Assembly (NCBI GenBank): GCA_949292785.1
Contig: CASFBK010000010.1
Span: 62,001 to 126,000 of the forward strand
Direction of reading: 5' to 3'
Length of the DNA stretch: 64,000 nucleotides
Source: an uncultured Eubacteriales bacterium
Lineage (GTDB): Bacteria; Bacillota; Clostridia; Lachnospirales; Lachnospiraceae
A program made the translations under genes and the position numbers. The notes under the pieces were generated by a model. It searched no databases. It had not been told where the DNA came from and saw only the letters and a list, made by a program, of their open reading frames with translations. Positions 46,155 through 56,948 of the stretch are shown in pieces. Each line of letters opens with the position of its first letter. The first letter of the stretch is position 1.

Positions 46155-46405
46155 GTTCGATAGCAATGAGCAGTGCCAGGAGGGGACAGGCAGATTGACA
46201 GCTTGCTGACAAATCTGAATGTGACACTCATGATAGGGCGAATGCCCGTAAGCGAGATGGAGCAAAGCATAATCGAGCGTGCACTGTGGAGTAGAGGAAA
46301 AACAAAGTATAATCGAGCGTGCACTGCGGACTAAAAAGAATCAAAATCTATTTCGAAATTATATACATACTGTGAAGCAGAACCAAAATCAGGAGAAAAT
46401 CAGCC
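46155..46405 (+). promoter_or_regulatory. Long structured leader of aroD-aroK with direct repeats
   Basis: About 245 nt of untranslated leader. It contains an 11-of-12-pair hairpin around 46190-46217 (CAGATTGACAGC with GCTGACAAATCTG), a small GGGCGAATGCCC palindrome near 46236, and two 31-bp direct repeats, 28 of 31 identical, at 46263-46293 and 46303-46333 (core ATAATCGAGCGTGCACTG). No known riboswitch class is recognised and no gene is seen. Confidence 0.55.
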
Positions 46406-47167
46406 GTGAATATAAATATAAAAGGAAAAGAATTAGGAAAAGGCAGACCATTCGTATGTGTGCCTATAGTAGAACAGGAAAGAGAAGACATTGTAAGAGC
46501 AGCAGAAAGTCTGAAAAAAAAGCCAGCAGACATGATAGAGTGGCGCATAGACTGGTATTGCAACAGTGCTTCGATAGAAGAAGTATGCGACATCGTTTCC
46601 ACCCTGTCAGAAATTCTAACAGACAAGATTCTTCTGTGTACCTTCCGCAGTAAAGCCCAGGGTGGAGAAAAGGAAATTACAAGAGAAGCCTATATGGAAC
46701 TGCTACAAAACCTTGCAAAACAGGGCAAAGCAGATATGCTGGATGTAGAGGTATGCGAACTGGAGCAGCCTAAGCCGTTTCTTGCGGAGCTTCATCAAAT
46801 TGGTGCTGTGGTCATAGCGTCCGACCATAATTTTTCCGAGACCCCATCCACAGATATCATGGCAGAGAAGCTTTTATATATGAAGAATCTTGGGGCAGAT
46901 GTGGCAAAGCTTGCAGTTATGCCAAACAACCGCTATGATGTGCTGAATTTACTATCTGCAACGGCAAGTGTGAAGGAAGCTGCGCCGGAATATCCGGTGA
47001 TTACCATGTCTATGGGGGAAACAGGAATGATTTCGAGAATTGCAGGACAGTCCTTTGGTTCCTGTGTGACCTTTGCGGCAGCGGGAAAGACGTCCGCGCC
47101 GGGACAGATGCCTTTGGAAGATGTTGTGATGATTTTAAATAAAATTTCAGAAAGTATGGAAAAATAG
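46406..47167 (+). CDS. aroD: 3-dehydroquinate dehydratase, type I
   Basis: Dehydrates 3-dehydroquinate through a Schiff base. 253 residues. The catalytic lysine is in GADVAKLAVMP and the catalytic histidine in VVIASDHNF; the barrel start ADMIEWRIDWY and the end loop AAAGKTSAPGQMPLED are typical of type I. GTG 46406 follows AGGAGA. It is coupled to aroK (1-bp gap). The other aro genes (B, A, C) are not in the window. Confidence 0.96.
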   Translation: MNINIKGKELGKGRPFVCVPIVEQEREDIVRAAESLKKKPADMIEWRIDWYCNSASIEEVCDIVSTLSEILTDKILLCTFRSKAQGGEKEITREAYMELLQNLAKQGKADMLDVEVCELEQPKPFLAELHQIGAVVIASDHNFSETPSTDIMAEKLLYMKNLGADVAKLAVMPNNRYDVLNLLSATASVKEAAPEYPVITMSMGETGMISRIAGQSFGSCVTFAAAGKTSAPGQMPLEDVVMILNKISESMEK

Positions 47168-47168
47168 T

Positions 47169-47711
47169 ATGAAGAGTAATATTTATTTTATTGGATTTAT
47201 GGGAACCGGGAAAAGTACCATTTCCAGACATATGGCTGAGATTACAGGGTATGAGGAAATAGATACGGATCATGAAATTGTAAAACAGGAAAATATGCGG
47301 ATTCCTGAAATTTTTGAAAAATACGGAGAGAATTATTTTCGCAATCTGGAAACGAAATTTTTAGAGAAAATGCAGGAGAGAAAGCACTGCATTGTGTCCT
47401 GTGGCGGAGGAATGGTGCTTCGTAAGAAAAATGTAGCGCTTATGAAAACAAATGGTGTAATTGTATTACTGACAGCCACACCGGAGACGGTATTAGAACG
47501 AGTGAAAAACGGAAAAGACCGCCCTATACTGAATGGACATATGAATACAGCATATATTGAAGAATTGATGGAGGCACGCAGGAAGTATTACGAAGCGGCA
47601 GGAGAGATTGTAATAGTTACAGATGGAAGAGAAGTCGGGGAAATGGCAAAAGAATTGAAAAAAAAATTGGAGTCTCCTAAATTTTGTTTTGATTTTTTAA
47701 AAGAAGTATGA
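47169..47711 (+). CDS. aroK: Shikimate kinase
   Basis: Phosphorylates shikimate at O3. 180 residues of the NMP-kinase fold: P-loop GFMGTGKST (residues 9-17), shikimate-binding DTDHEI, an R in NYFRNLE, and the GGGMV loop in VSCGGGMVLR. The lid carries KDRPIL. Its start follows the aroD stop directly, so the two steps are co-expressed. The tRNA-Arg promoter lies in its 3' end. Confidence 0.95.
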   Translation: MKSNIYFIGFMGTGKSTISRHMAEITGYEEIDTDHEIVKQENMRIPEIFEKYGENYFRNLETKFLEKMQERKHCIVSCGGGMVLRKKNVALMKTNGVIVLLTATPETVLERVKNGKDRPILNGHMNTAYIEELMEARRKYYEAAGEIVIVTDGREVGEMAKELKKKLESPKFCFDFLKEV

Positions 47712-47718
47712 TATACTT
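47689..47718 (+). promoter_or_regulatory. Promoter candidate of tRNA-Arg
   Basis: TTGATT (47689-47694), 18-bp spacer, TATACT (47713-47718), overlapping the end of aroK. Confidence 0.5.
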
Positions 47719-47745
47719 ACAAAGTTGTAGATAATATATCAATGG

Positions 47746-47817
47746 CACCCATAGTTTAACGGATAAAACACCAGATTCCGGTTCTGGGGCTGGGGGTTCG
47801 ATTCCCTCTGGGTGCAT
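47746..47817 (+). tRNA. tRNA-Arg (anticodon CCG)
   Basis: 72-nt cloverleaf: acceptor GCACCCA/TGGGTGC with discriminator A, D arm GTTT/AAAC, anticodon stem CCAGA/TCTGG with loop TTCCGGT (anticodon CCG at 47779-47781, reads CGG), T arm GGGGG/CCCTC with TTCGATT. No encoded CCA. No sign of an inserted element at its 3' end. Confidence 0.92.
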
Positions 47818-47868
47818 TGCAACCGTAAATAACTTTTTTTATATAGATAAATTGAATAAGGAGGACAT

Positions 47869-49047
47869 ATGAAGAACTCTTTAAAGAACAATAATTTGAA
47901 TGATAATCATAAAAAGTTTGACTTTTCTAAGATTAATATAGATACAATTATTACATTTTGCAAAAATAATACACGCTATGTTTCAGCAGGCGTGCTGACC
48001 ATAATTCTGATAGTGGTACTGGCAGTGACAGCAGTAAATAACGGAAAGTCAGAAGGCAAAGAGGAAGAACAGCAGGAGCAGGTGGCAGATGCGCAGGATG
48101 CATATGAAGTAAATGAAAATGAAGAACTGAATAGTTTGATTGGTAAATATTATGAATTATATGCAGCCGGTAATGTGGACGAGCTTGCAACGATAGCGAC
48201 TCCTTTTTCTGATATGGAGAAAAGCTATGTTCAGATGATGAGCGGCTATGTGGAAGGTTATAATAATATTGACTGCTATACCAAAAGAGGATTGGAGAAA
48301 GATTCCTACATGGTATCAGCAACCTATGAAATGAAGCTTAGCGGTGTAGAAGCAACTGTCCCCGGAATGGAATTTTTCTATGTAAGAACCAAGGAAGACG
48401 GAACCCTTTATATTGATAATGTATATGGTACATTTAACAGTGAGATGAAGGAATTAGAAACAGACCCGGAAGTAATGGCGCTGATTGAGAAGTTTAATGA
48501 TGCATCTGACGTAAAAGAACTGGTGGCAGATTTCCAGAGCCGATACACGCAGGCAATCGAACAAGATGAGAATCTTCGTAATATGGTAAATACGGTGACT
48601 GCGGGAATCGTAAGTTGGAAGGAAGCTTATGTTGCACAGCAGCAGGCGGCAGAGCAGGCAGCCGCAGAACAAGCGGCGGCAGAGCAGGCAGCAGCGGAAC
48701 AGGCGGCGGCAGAACAGGCAGCCGCAGAACAAGCGGCGGCAGAGCAGGCAGCACAGCAAGCGGCGGCAGAACAGGCGGCAGCAGAGCAAGCAGCGGCGGA
48801 ACAGGCAGCACAGCAGCAACAGCAGGAAACAAATAACGGTTTAAATTATTTGCCGGAGGGAACCACCCTGACTGCAACTGATGCCTATAACATAAGAGTA
48901 TCCATGAGTGAGACATCAGATAAGGTAGGGACTACGGCAATAGGTGATACCATTAAAGTTGTGTTGAGCTATGAAGAAGGTTGGACCAAGGTAGAATGGA
49001 ACGGTAAGACCGGATATATTAAGACAGAGCTATTGTTAAATAATTAG
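47869..49047 (+). CDS. Membrane-anchored SH3b protein with AAEQA repeats
   Basis: 392 residues. A short basic cytoplasmic tail, one membrane helix (about 43-61, SAGVLTIILIVVLAVTAV), an extracellular NTF2/helical domain (about 90-250), a low-complexity Ala-Glu-Gln linker of about 11 pentapeptide units (about 260-315), and a C-terminal bacterial SH3 domain (about 335-392: LTATDAYNIRVSMSETSDKVG...GDTIKVV...WTKVEWNGKTGYIK) that usually binds cell wall. Likely a cell-surface protein; role unknown. AGGAGGA precedes the ATG. Terminator at 49075. Confidence 0.75.
   Translation: MKNSLKNNNLNDNHKKFDFSKINIDTIITFCKNNTRYVSAGVLTIILIVVLAVTAVNNGKSEGKEEEQQEQVADAQDAYEVNENEELNSLIGKYYELYAAGNVDELATIATPFSDMEKSYVQMMSGYVEGYNNIDCYTKRGLEKDSYMVSATYEMKLSGVEATVPGMEFFYVRTKEDGTLYIDNVYGTFNSEMKELETDPEVMALIEKFNDASDVKELVADFQSRYTQAIEQDENLRNMVNTVTAGIVSWKEAYVAQQQAAEQAAAEQAAAEQAAAEQAAAEQAAAEQAAAEQAAQQAAAEQAAAEQAAAEQAAQQQQQETNNGLNYLPEGTTLTATDAYNIRVSMSETSDKVGTTAIGDTIKVVLSYEEGWTKVEWNGKTGYIKTELLLNN
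48646..48810 (+). repeat. 15-bp coding tandem repeat (Ala-Ala-Glu-Gln-Ala units)
   Basis: In-frame units of 15 bp differing mostly at third codon positions (GCG/GCA/GCC, GAG/GAA, CAG/CAA), with two shortened units (Ala-Gln-Gln). They form the linker between the ectodomain and the SH3 domain. A repeat of this type can change length by slippage without breaking the frame. Confidence 0.85.
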
Positions 49048-49074
49048 AGAACAGAAAGACAGAATAAAAAGGAA

Positions 49075-49108
49075 AGGAGAATTGCTTTTAAAAGGCAGTT
49101 CTCTTTTT
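49075..49108 (+). terminator. Rho-independent terminator of the SH3 protein gene
   Basis: GAGAATTGC (49077-49085) pairs with GCAGTTCTC (49095-49103), one G-U, then T5. The repeat element begins at the next base. Confidence 0.85.
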
Positions 49109-49300
49109 ACTCTATAGGAAATACCGTGTTGCGTTAAAGTGTAAAATTGTGATTCCTATAGAGCAAAAAGCACTCCGTGCAGGATGCGCACTAGCACAAG
49201 TGGAATTATGTCGCAAGCGACTGTGCTCGGCGCGGCAAAGTGTGTTCCGCTTGAGAGGTAATGTATATTCGTGAGAGTGTGCGGAGCACACTTTGTTCTA
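49109..49300. repeat. 193-bp intergenic repeat element, copy 2
   Basis: Second copy of the element at 41535-41727, same orientation and almost the same length, with the left ACTCTATAGGAA (49109-49120) and right AGTGTGC-GGA-GCACACT hairpin kept. Differences are scattered single bases. It fills most of the 336-bp gap between the SH3 gene and the next gene; the last 80 bp hold the ribosome site and no obvious promoter. Confidence 0.8.
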
Positions 49301-49383
49301 ATAACAGGGTTTTTCTTTAGAATCAGTATAAAAACTGAAAAATGTTTCAACCTAATCAGTAAGAAAAGATTAGGAGGAAATAT

Positions 49384-49818
49384 ATGAAAAACTATGAAGA
49401 AATTAATGTTTTAAAGGAAACAAAAAGAAACGCAGGGATGGCAATTAATGCTATAGATACCCTTATGAGTAAGATATATAATCAGGAATTTGCCTATGAG
49501 CTGACCTCCCAGAGAAACCGTTTCCGGGAATTTGAGCGAAAGGCAGAAGCCGGATTATGGGAATACGGAATTACAGTAAAAGAATCCGGTTGGGAGAAAG
49601 CAATGCTTTGGGGCGGAATTCAGGCAAATACGTTATTAAATATCAGTACGCCTCATGTGGCAGACATGATGATAAAGGGAAACACAAGAGGTATTGCAGA
49701 TTTGATGAAAGTAAGGCATAATAATAAAAACACAGGTAGTTATGCAAATGAAATTGCAGAAGAACTGATGGATTTTGAGGAAGAAAATATAGAACGGTTA
49801 AAACAGTTTTGCAGGTGA
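49384..49818 (+). CDS. Hypothetical helical protein, 144 residues
   Basis: Starts MKNYEEINVLKETKRNAGMAINAIDTL and is helical and charged throughout. It could be a four-helix bundle of ferritin-like topology, although no metal motif (E-x2-H) is clear. AGGAGG lies 8 bp before ATG 49384. It precedes the pseudouridine synthase gene by 6 bp and is probably co-transcribed with it. The sequence type seems familiar from Lachnospiraceae hypothetical proteins; I do not know a function. Confidence 0.7.
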   Translation: MKNYEEINVLKETKRNAGMAINAIDTLMSKIYNQEFAYELTSQRNRFREFERKAEAGLWEYGITVKESGWEKAMLWGGIQANTLLNISTPHVADMMIKGNTRGIADLMKVRHNNKNTGSYANEIAEELMDFEEENIERLKQFCR

Positions 49819-49824
49819 GGAAGA

Positions 49825-52601
<2,777 letters not shown>

Positions 52602-52704
52602 CTGGTAGGAATACTGGTAGGAAGAACAGAAAGCAGCGGGTAAGAATGTAATTGTACAAATATAGGCAGAAGAATAAAATATAAGACAGAAAGCAGGAGA
52701 GAAT

Positions 52705-53631
52705 ATGCCAATTAAGGTTCAAAGCGGATTGCCCGCAAGAGAAAAACTGGAATGGGAAAATGTATTCACAATGGATGAAAATCGGGCGATGCATCAGGAT
52801 ATCCGCCCCATAGAGGTTGGAATCTTGAATCTGATGCCCCTAAAGGAAGATACGGAGCTGCAGATATTACGGGCGCTTTCTAATACCCCTTTGCAGGTAG
52901 ATGTCACCTTTGTTACGGTATCAAGCCATGAATCTAAGAATACCTCCATGAGCCATTTAAATAAGTTTTATAATACCTTTGAAGAAATCAAGGACAGAAA
53001 GTTTGATGGATTTATTATTACCGGAGCACCGGTAGAGCAGATGGAATATGAAGAGGTTGATTACTGGAAAGAGTTTGAGGAAATCTGCGAATGGACAAAG
53101 ACCAATGTAACCTCTACCATGCATTTGTGCTGGGGGGCACAGGCAGGTCTTTATTATCACTATGGAATCCCAAAGCATATGCTGGAGCATAAGATGTTCG
53201 GACTGTTCGAACACCGGGTAAGTAACCGTAAGGTTCCGTTGGTACGGGGATTTGACGATTGTTTTTTTGCGCCTCATTCCAGACATACCGAGGTGCGCAG
53301 GGAAGATATTGAAAAAATACCGGAGCTGACGATTTTGGCAGAATCGGAAAAAGCAGGCGTATTTTTGGTCATGGATAAGACTGGAAAGAAAATCTTTGTG
53401 ATGGGTCATCCGGAATATGACCGGATGACCTTACATACAGAATATATGCGTGATAAGGAAAAGGGACTGGATATTCAGGTGCCGGAGAATTATTACGAAA
53501 ATGACGATTGTACCATAAAGCCGAAGCTGATGTGGCGTTCTCATGCCAATGCGTTGTATACCAACTGGCTGAATTATTATGTATACCAGACTACACCGTA
53601 TGAGTACATTACCGTTCCACAGAAGAAATAG
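52705..53631 (+). CDS. metA: Homoserine O-acyltransferase MetA
   Basis: Acylates homoserine as the first committed step of methionine synthesis; in Firmicutes MetA generally uses acetyl-CoA. 308 residues of the class I glutamine-amidotransferase-like fold. Nucleophile Cys in MHLCWGAQAGLYYHYGI, and the later catalytic His/Glu in GHPEYDRMTLHTEY. AAGCAGGAGA lies before ATG 52705. The 103-bp gap upstream shows no SAM riboswitch. It stands alone between ligA and asp23. Confidence 0.95.
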   Translation: MPIKVQSGLPAREKLEWENVFTMDENRAMHQDIRPIEVGILNLMPLKEDTELQILRALSNTPLQVDVTFVTVSSHESKNTSMSHLNKFYNTFEEIKDRKFDGFIITGAPVEQMEYEEVDYWKEFEEICEWTKTNVTSTMHLCWGAQAGLYYHYGIPKHMLEHKMFGLFEHRVSNRKVPLVRGFDDCFFAPHSRHTEVRREDIEKIPELTILAESEKAGVFLVMDKTGKKIFVMGHPEYDRMTLHTEYMRDKEKGLDIQVPENYYENDDCTIKPKLMWRSHANALYTNWLNYYVYQTTPYEYITVPQKK

Positions 53632-53651
53632 GCAAAACGTCAGGAAAATCT

Positions 53652-53679
53652 TTGCAAACAGACAATATTCTGTTATAAT
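53652..53679 (+). promoter_or_regulatory. Sigma-A promoter of asp23
   Basis: TTGCAA (53652-53657), 16-bp spacer, perfect TATAAT (53674-53679) with TGT before it. Confidence 0.78.
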
Positions 53680-53712
53680 ATAACAATGAATAAGAGTTTA
53701 GGAGGCGTAGAA

Positions 53713-54090
53713 ATGGCTGAAGATAGAAAAGCGTATATGATAAAGGATGATAATTTAGGAGAGGTACGTATCGCAGACGAAGTTGTGGCAATAATCGCAG
53801 GACTTGCAGCCACTGAGGTAGAGGGTGTAAGTTCCATGGCAGGCAATATTACCAATGAACTGGTAAGCAAGCTGGGAATGAAGAACCTTTCCAAAGGAAT
53901 CAAGGTAGAAGTATTAAACAATGTTGTAAAGGTTGATGTGGCACTGCATATCAAGTTTGGGTTTGTCATTCCGGAAGTATCTGCCAAAGTGCAGGAAAGA
54001 GTAAAGACTGCCATAGAGAATATGACAGGATTGGAAGTCTGCGGCGTAAATGTAAGAATCGCCGGTGTAGATATGGAAAAAAGCAAGTAA
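53713..54090 (+). CDS. Asp23/Gls24 family envelope stress protein
   Basis: 125 residues from ATG 53713 (AGGAGG 7-8 bp upstream). Carries the family core: GEVRIADEVVAIIAGLAATEVEGVSSM, then KGIKVEV, VDVALHIKFGFVIPEVSAKVQERV and VCGVNVRIAGVDM. Cytoplasmic, usually membrane-associated through a partner. In Firmicutes it lies upstream of nusB, as here, with an attenuator-like hairpin between. Confidence 0.94.
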   Translation: MAEDRKAYMIKDDNLGEVRIADEVVAIIAGLAATEVEGVSSMAGNITNELVSKLGMKNLSKGIKVEVLNNVVKVDVALHIKFGFVIPEVSAKVQERVKTAIENMTGLEVCGVNVRIAGVDMEKSK

Positions 54091-54154
54091 GTGTACCTTG
54101 AAAATAAGAAACCATGAAAAATAGTCAGCAAGTGCTGAATAGTAAAACAAAATA

Positions 54155-54181
54155 GGGGTGTCTTTTTAAGGCACCCTTTTT
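54155..54181 (+). terminator. Terminator between asp23 and nusB
   Basis: GGGTGTC (54156-54162) pairs with GGCACCC (54170-54176), one G-U, then T5. It ends only 14 bp before nusB, so the nusB operon must rely on readthrough or another promoter. Confidence 0.82.
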
Positions 54182-54194
54182 GAAAGGGAAAAGG

Positions 54195-54590
54195 ATGAGC
54201 CGAAGAGAAATTAGAGAACAGATATTTAAGCTGTTATTTCGAGCAGAATTTTACGAACAAAGTGATATGCCGGAGCAACTGGCACTATTTTTTGAAGAAC
54301 TGGACCAGCGGGAAGAAAAAGATACGGATTATATCCAGAAAAAATATGAGAGCATCATGGAACATTTGACGGAAATCGATGTAATGATAAACGAAGTGGC
54401 ACAAGGCTGGAAAACAAGCCGTATGGGAAAGGTAGACCTGACCCTGATTCGCCTTGCAACCTATGAACTGAAATTTGAAGAAGATATTCCTACCGGAGTG
54501 GCAATCAATGAAGCGGTAGAACTGGCAAAGACCTATGGAACCGATGATTCTGCTTCCTTTGTAAACGGAATTCTTGCAAAACTCGTATGA
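54195..54590 (+). CDS. nusB: Transcription antitermination factor NusB
   Basis: Binds boxA RNA with S10 in rRNA antitermination. 131 residues from ATG 54195, starting MSRREIREQIFKLLFRAEF as in the family, with AAAGGG 6 bp upstream. The C-terminal IPTGVAINEAVELAKTYGTDDSASFVNGIL is the strongest signature. First gene of the run nusB-xseA-xseB-ispA-dxs-tlyA-nadK-argR-recN; its stop overlaps the xseA start (ATGA). Confidence 0.95.
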   Translation: MSRREIREQIFKLLFRAEFYEQSDMPEQLALFFEELDQREEKDTDYIQKKYESIMEHLTEIDVMINEVAQGWKTSRMGKVDLTLIRLATYELKFEEDIPTGVAINEAVELAKTYGTDDSASFVNGILAKLV

Positions 54591-55813
54591 CAAAGAATGT
54601 ATACACCGTAGGTCAGGTAAACGCCTACATCAAAAACATGTTTACCCAGGACTTCATGATGAACCGTATCTATGTGAAGGGAGAAGTGTCAAACTGTAAG
54701 TATCATACTTCCGGGCATATTTATTTTACCCTGAAGGATGAGACAGGTGCATTGACGGCGGTTATGTTTGCAGGGAACCGCAAGGGACTTACCTTTCCTA
54801 TGAAAAATGGGGACAATGTCATTGTGCTGGGTTCTATTTCCGTATATGAACGGGATGGAAAGTATCAGCTTTATGCCAAAGAGATTCTTTTGGATGGAGC
54901 AGGACTGTTATATCAGAAGTTTGAAGCATTAAAAAAAGAATTAGAAGAAATGGGGATGTTTGCACAGGAGTATAAGCGTTCCGTTCCAAGATATATTAAG
55001 ACACTGGGAATTGTAACTGCGCCTACCGGAGCAGCTATTCGGGATATTCAAAACATCAGCAGAAGACGTAATCCTTACGTGCAGACGATTTTATATCCTG
55101 CACTGGTACAGGGAGAGGGCGCAGCCGCAAGTATTGTAAACGGAATTCATGCATTAGAACAGCTGAAGGTAGATGTTATCATTGTCGGAAGAGGCGGCGG
55201 TTCCATTGAGGATTTATGGGCGTTCAATGAAGAAATCGTGGCAAGAGCCATTTTTGAATGTAGTATTCCCATTATCTCGGCCGTGGGACATGAGACAGAT
55301 ACCACCATTGCGGATTATGTAGCGGATTTGCGGGCGCCAACGCCATCAGCAGCGGCGGAGCTGGCAGTCTATGACTGGCGGGAATTGGAACAACAGTTCT
55401 TAGCCATAAGGATGGAATTGAACCGCGGCATCAGTGATAAGCTGGAACTGACAGAACAGCGTCTCCGACAATATGAACGTCAGTTGAAGCTTTTGACACC
55501 GCAGAATCGTTTGAATGAGAAACGTCAGTATGTAGTTGATTTAGAAGAAAAGCTGAGAATGTATATGCAGCAAAAGCTGCTTCAAAAGAAGCATCAGCTG
55601 GAGTTATATGCGGGACAGCTAGAGGGAATGTCTCCGGTGAAAAAATTAAGTCAGGGATATTCTTATGTATCAGATGATGCAGGAAAAGCCATTAATGATG
55701 TAACGATGGTGAAACAGGGAGACAATATTACCGTTCATATGTTGAATGGAAAAGTAAAGGCAGAAGTAACAGAAACGGAGGTTTTCTCATGGGAGAGCAG
55801 GAGCAGACATTAG
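54587..55813 (+). CDS. xseA: Exodeoxyribonuclease VII large subunit
   Basis: Degrades single-stranded DNA from both ends. 408 residues: N-terminal OB fold (YTVGQVNAYIKNMFTQDFMMNRIYVKGEVSN), catalytic core (TAPTGAAIRDI, GRGGGSIEDLWAFNEE, SAVGHETDTTIADYVADLRAPTPSAAAELA) and a C-terminal coiled coil. Overlaps nusB by 4 bp and xseB by 25 bp. Confidence 0.97.
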   Translation: MTKNVYTVGQVNAYIKNMFTQDFMMNRIYVKGEVSNCKYHTSGHIYFTLKDETGALTAVMFAGNRKGLTFPMKNGDNVIVLGSISVYERDGKYQLYAKEILLDGAGLLYQKFEALKKELEEMGMFAQEYKRSVPRYIKTLGIVTAPTGAAIRDIQNISRRRNPYVQTILYPALVQGEGAAASIVNGIHALEQLKVDVIIVGRGGGSIEDLWAFNEEIVARAIFECSIPIISAVGHETDTTIADYVADLRAPTPSAAAELAVYDWRELEQQFLAIRMELNRGISDKLELTEQRLRQYERQLKLLTPQNRLNEKRQYVVDLEEKLRMYMQQKLLQKKHQLELYAGQLEGMSPVKKLSQGYSYVSDDAGKAINDVTMVKQGDNITVHMLNGKVKAEVTETEVFSWESRSRH

Positions 55814-56007
55814 AAGAAATATTTCTGGAACTGGAAAGTATTATAGAGAAAATGCAGCAAAGAGAAGTGTCCCTTGAGGATTCTTTTCAGTTATATGAAC
55901 AGGGCATACAAAAGCTGAAGCAATGCAACGAAAAAATAGATTATGTAGAAAAGCAGATGCTGCTGTTAAATGGACAGGGAGAGTTAGAGCCATTGGATGC
56001 AGAATAA
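55789..56007 (+). CDS. xseB: Exodeoxyribonuclease VII small subunit
   Basis: 72 residues, two helices, typical start (LEEIFLELESIIEKMQQREVSLEDSFQLYEQGIQ). It wraps the coiled coil of the large subunit. The start lies 25 bp inside xseA, with GGAGG at about 8 bp, so translation is coupled. Confidence 0.94.
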   Translation: MGEQEQTLEEIFLELESIIEKMQQREVSLEDSFQLYEQGIQKLKQCNEKIDYVEKQMLLLNGQGELEPLDAE

Positions 56008-56029
56008 GCGGAATACAGGAGAGAACAGT

Positions 56030-56917
56030 ATGGATATGAAGAAAGAAATTGCAGCTCGTACCGAGCAGGCAGAGCAGATTATTGCACAATATCTTCCGGT
56101 AGAAGAAGGATTCCAAAAGACTGTAATGGAAGCCATGAATTACAGTGTGCTGGCAGGGGGAAAGAGACTTCGCCCTGTACTTATGCTGGAAACTTATCGG
56201 ATGTTTGGCGGACGCTCTAAGGTAATTGAGCCGTTTATGGCAGCAATGGAAATGATTCATACATACTCTCTGGTGCATGATGACCTTCCGGCAATGGATA
56301 ATGACGAGTTTCGCAGAGGCAAACAGACCACCCACGCCAAGTATGGAGAAGCTATGGGAATTCTAGCAGGCGACGGTCTTTTGAACTATGCCTTTGAAAC
56401 AGCCGCAAAAGCCTTTGATATTGAGCCTGGAAATGGAAATATTGGAAGAGCCTTTCAGGTTCTGGCTATGAAGGCGGGCATTCATGGAATGTTAGGCGGA
56501 CAATGTGTAGATGTGGAGTCAGAGGGAAAAGAAGTAACAGAGGAGCTTTTACACTACATTTATAAATTAAAGACAGGAGCCTTGTTAGAAAGCTCCATGT
56601 TGATTGGCGCTATTTTAGCAGGAGCAACCAAGAGTGAACAGAGAATTGTAGAACAGGCGGCGGGAGAGCTTGGTCTGGCATTTCAGATTCAGGATGATAT
56701 TTTAGATGTTACAAGCAGTACCGAGGTGTTAGGAAAGCCTGTAGGAAGCGATGAAAAGAATCATAAGACCACCTATGTAACCTTGCGGGGCATTGAGCAT
56801 GCGTCGAAGGAAGTGGAGGAGCATTCTCGTAAGAGCGTAGAGTTATTAAATACTTTAGTAGTAAAAAATGAATTTTTAACGAAGCTGATGATGGAACTGG
56901 TACATCGGGAGAAATAG
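56030..56917 (+). CDS. ispA: Polyprenyl (farnesyl) diphosphate synthase
   Basis: Condenses DMAPP/GPP with IPP. 295 residues from ATG 56030 (CAGGAGAG 8 bp upstream; ATG 55997 inside xseB is less likely). First Asp-rich motif DDLPAMDND and second DDILD are intact, with GGKRLRP before them and GEAMGILAGDGLL between. The short chain-length region before the first motif fits a farnesyl synthase. Directly upstream of dxs, another isoprenoid gene. Confidence 0.95.
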   Translation: MDMKKEIAARTEQAEQIIAQYLPVEEGFQKTVMEAMNYSVLAGGKRLRPVLMLETYRMFGGRSKVIEPFMAAMEMIHTYSLVHDDLPAMDNDEFRRGKQTTHAKYGEAMGILAGDGLLNYAFETAAKAFDIEPGNGNIGRAFQVLAMKAGIHGMLGGQCVDVESEGKEVTEELLHYIYKLKTGALLESSMLIGAILAGATKSEQRIVEQAAGELGLAFQIQDDILDVTSSTEVLGKPVGSDEKNHKTTYVTLRGIEHASKEVEEHSRKSVELLNTLVVKNEFLTKLMMELVHREK

Positions 56918-56948
56918 TGGAATTCACAAAGAAAGAAGGGAATTCTCC

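Noticed and set aside
46263-46333. Two 31-bp repeats as a minimal CRISPR array
   Set aside because: Only two units with a 9-bp gap, no cas genes, and inside a promoter-proximal leader.
48646-48810. Tandem repeat that could suggest CRISPR or a satellite
   Set aside because: Units are 15 bp, adjacent without spacers, in frame and with silent third-position changes, so coding.
52602-52704. SAM riboswitch upstream of metA
   Set aside because: The 103-bp gap shows no kink-turn, P1 pairing or terminator expected of a SAM-I element.
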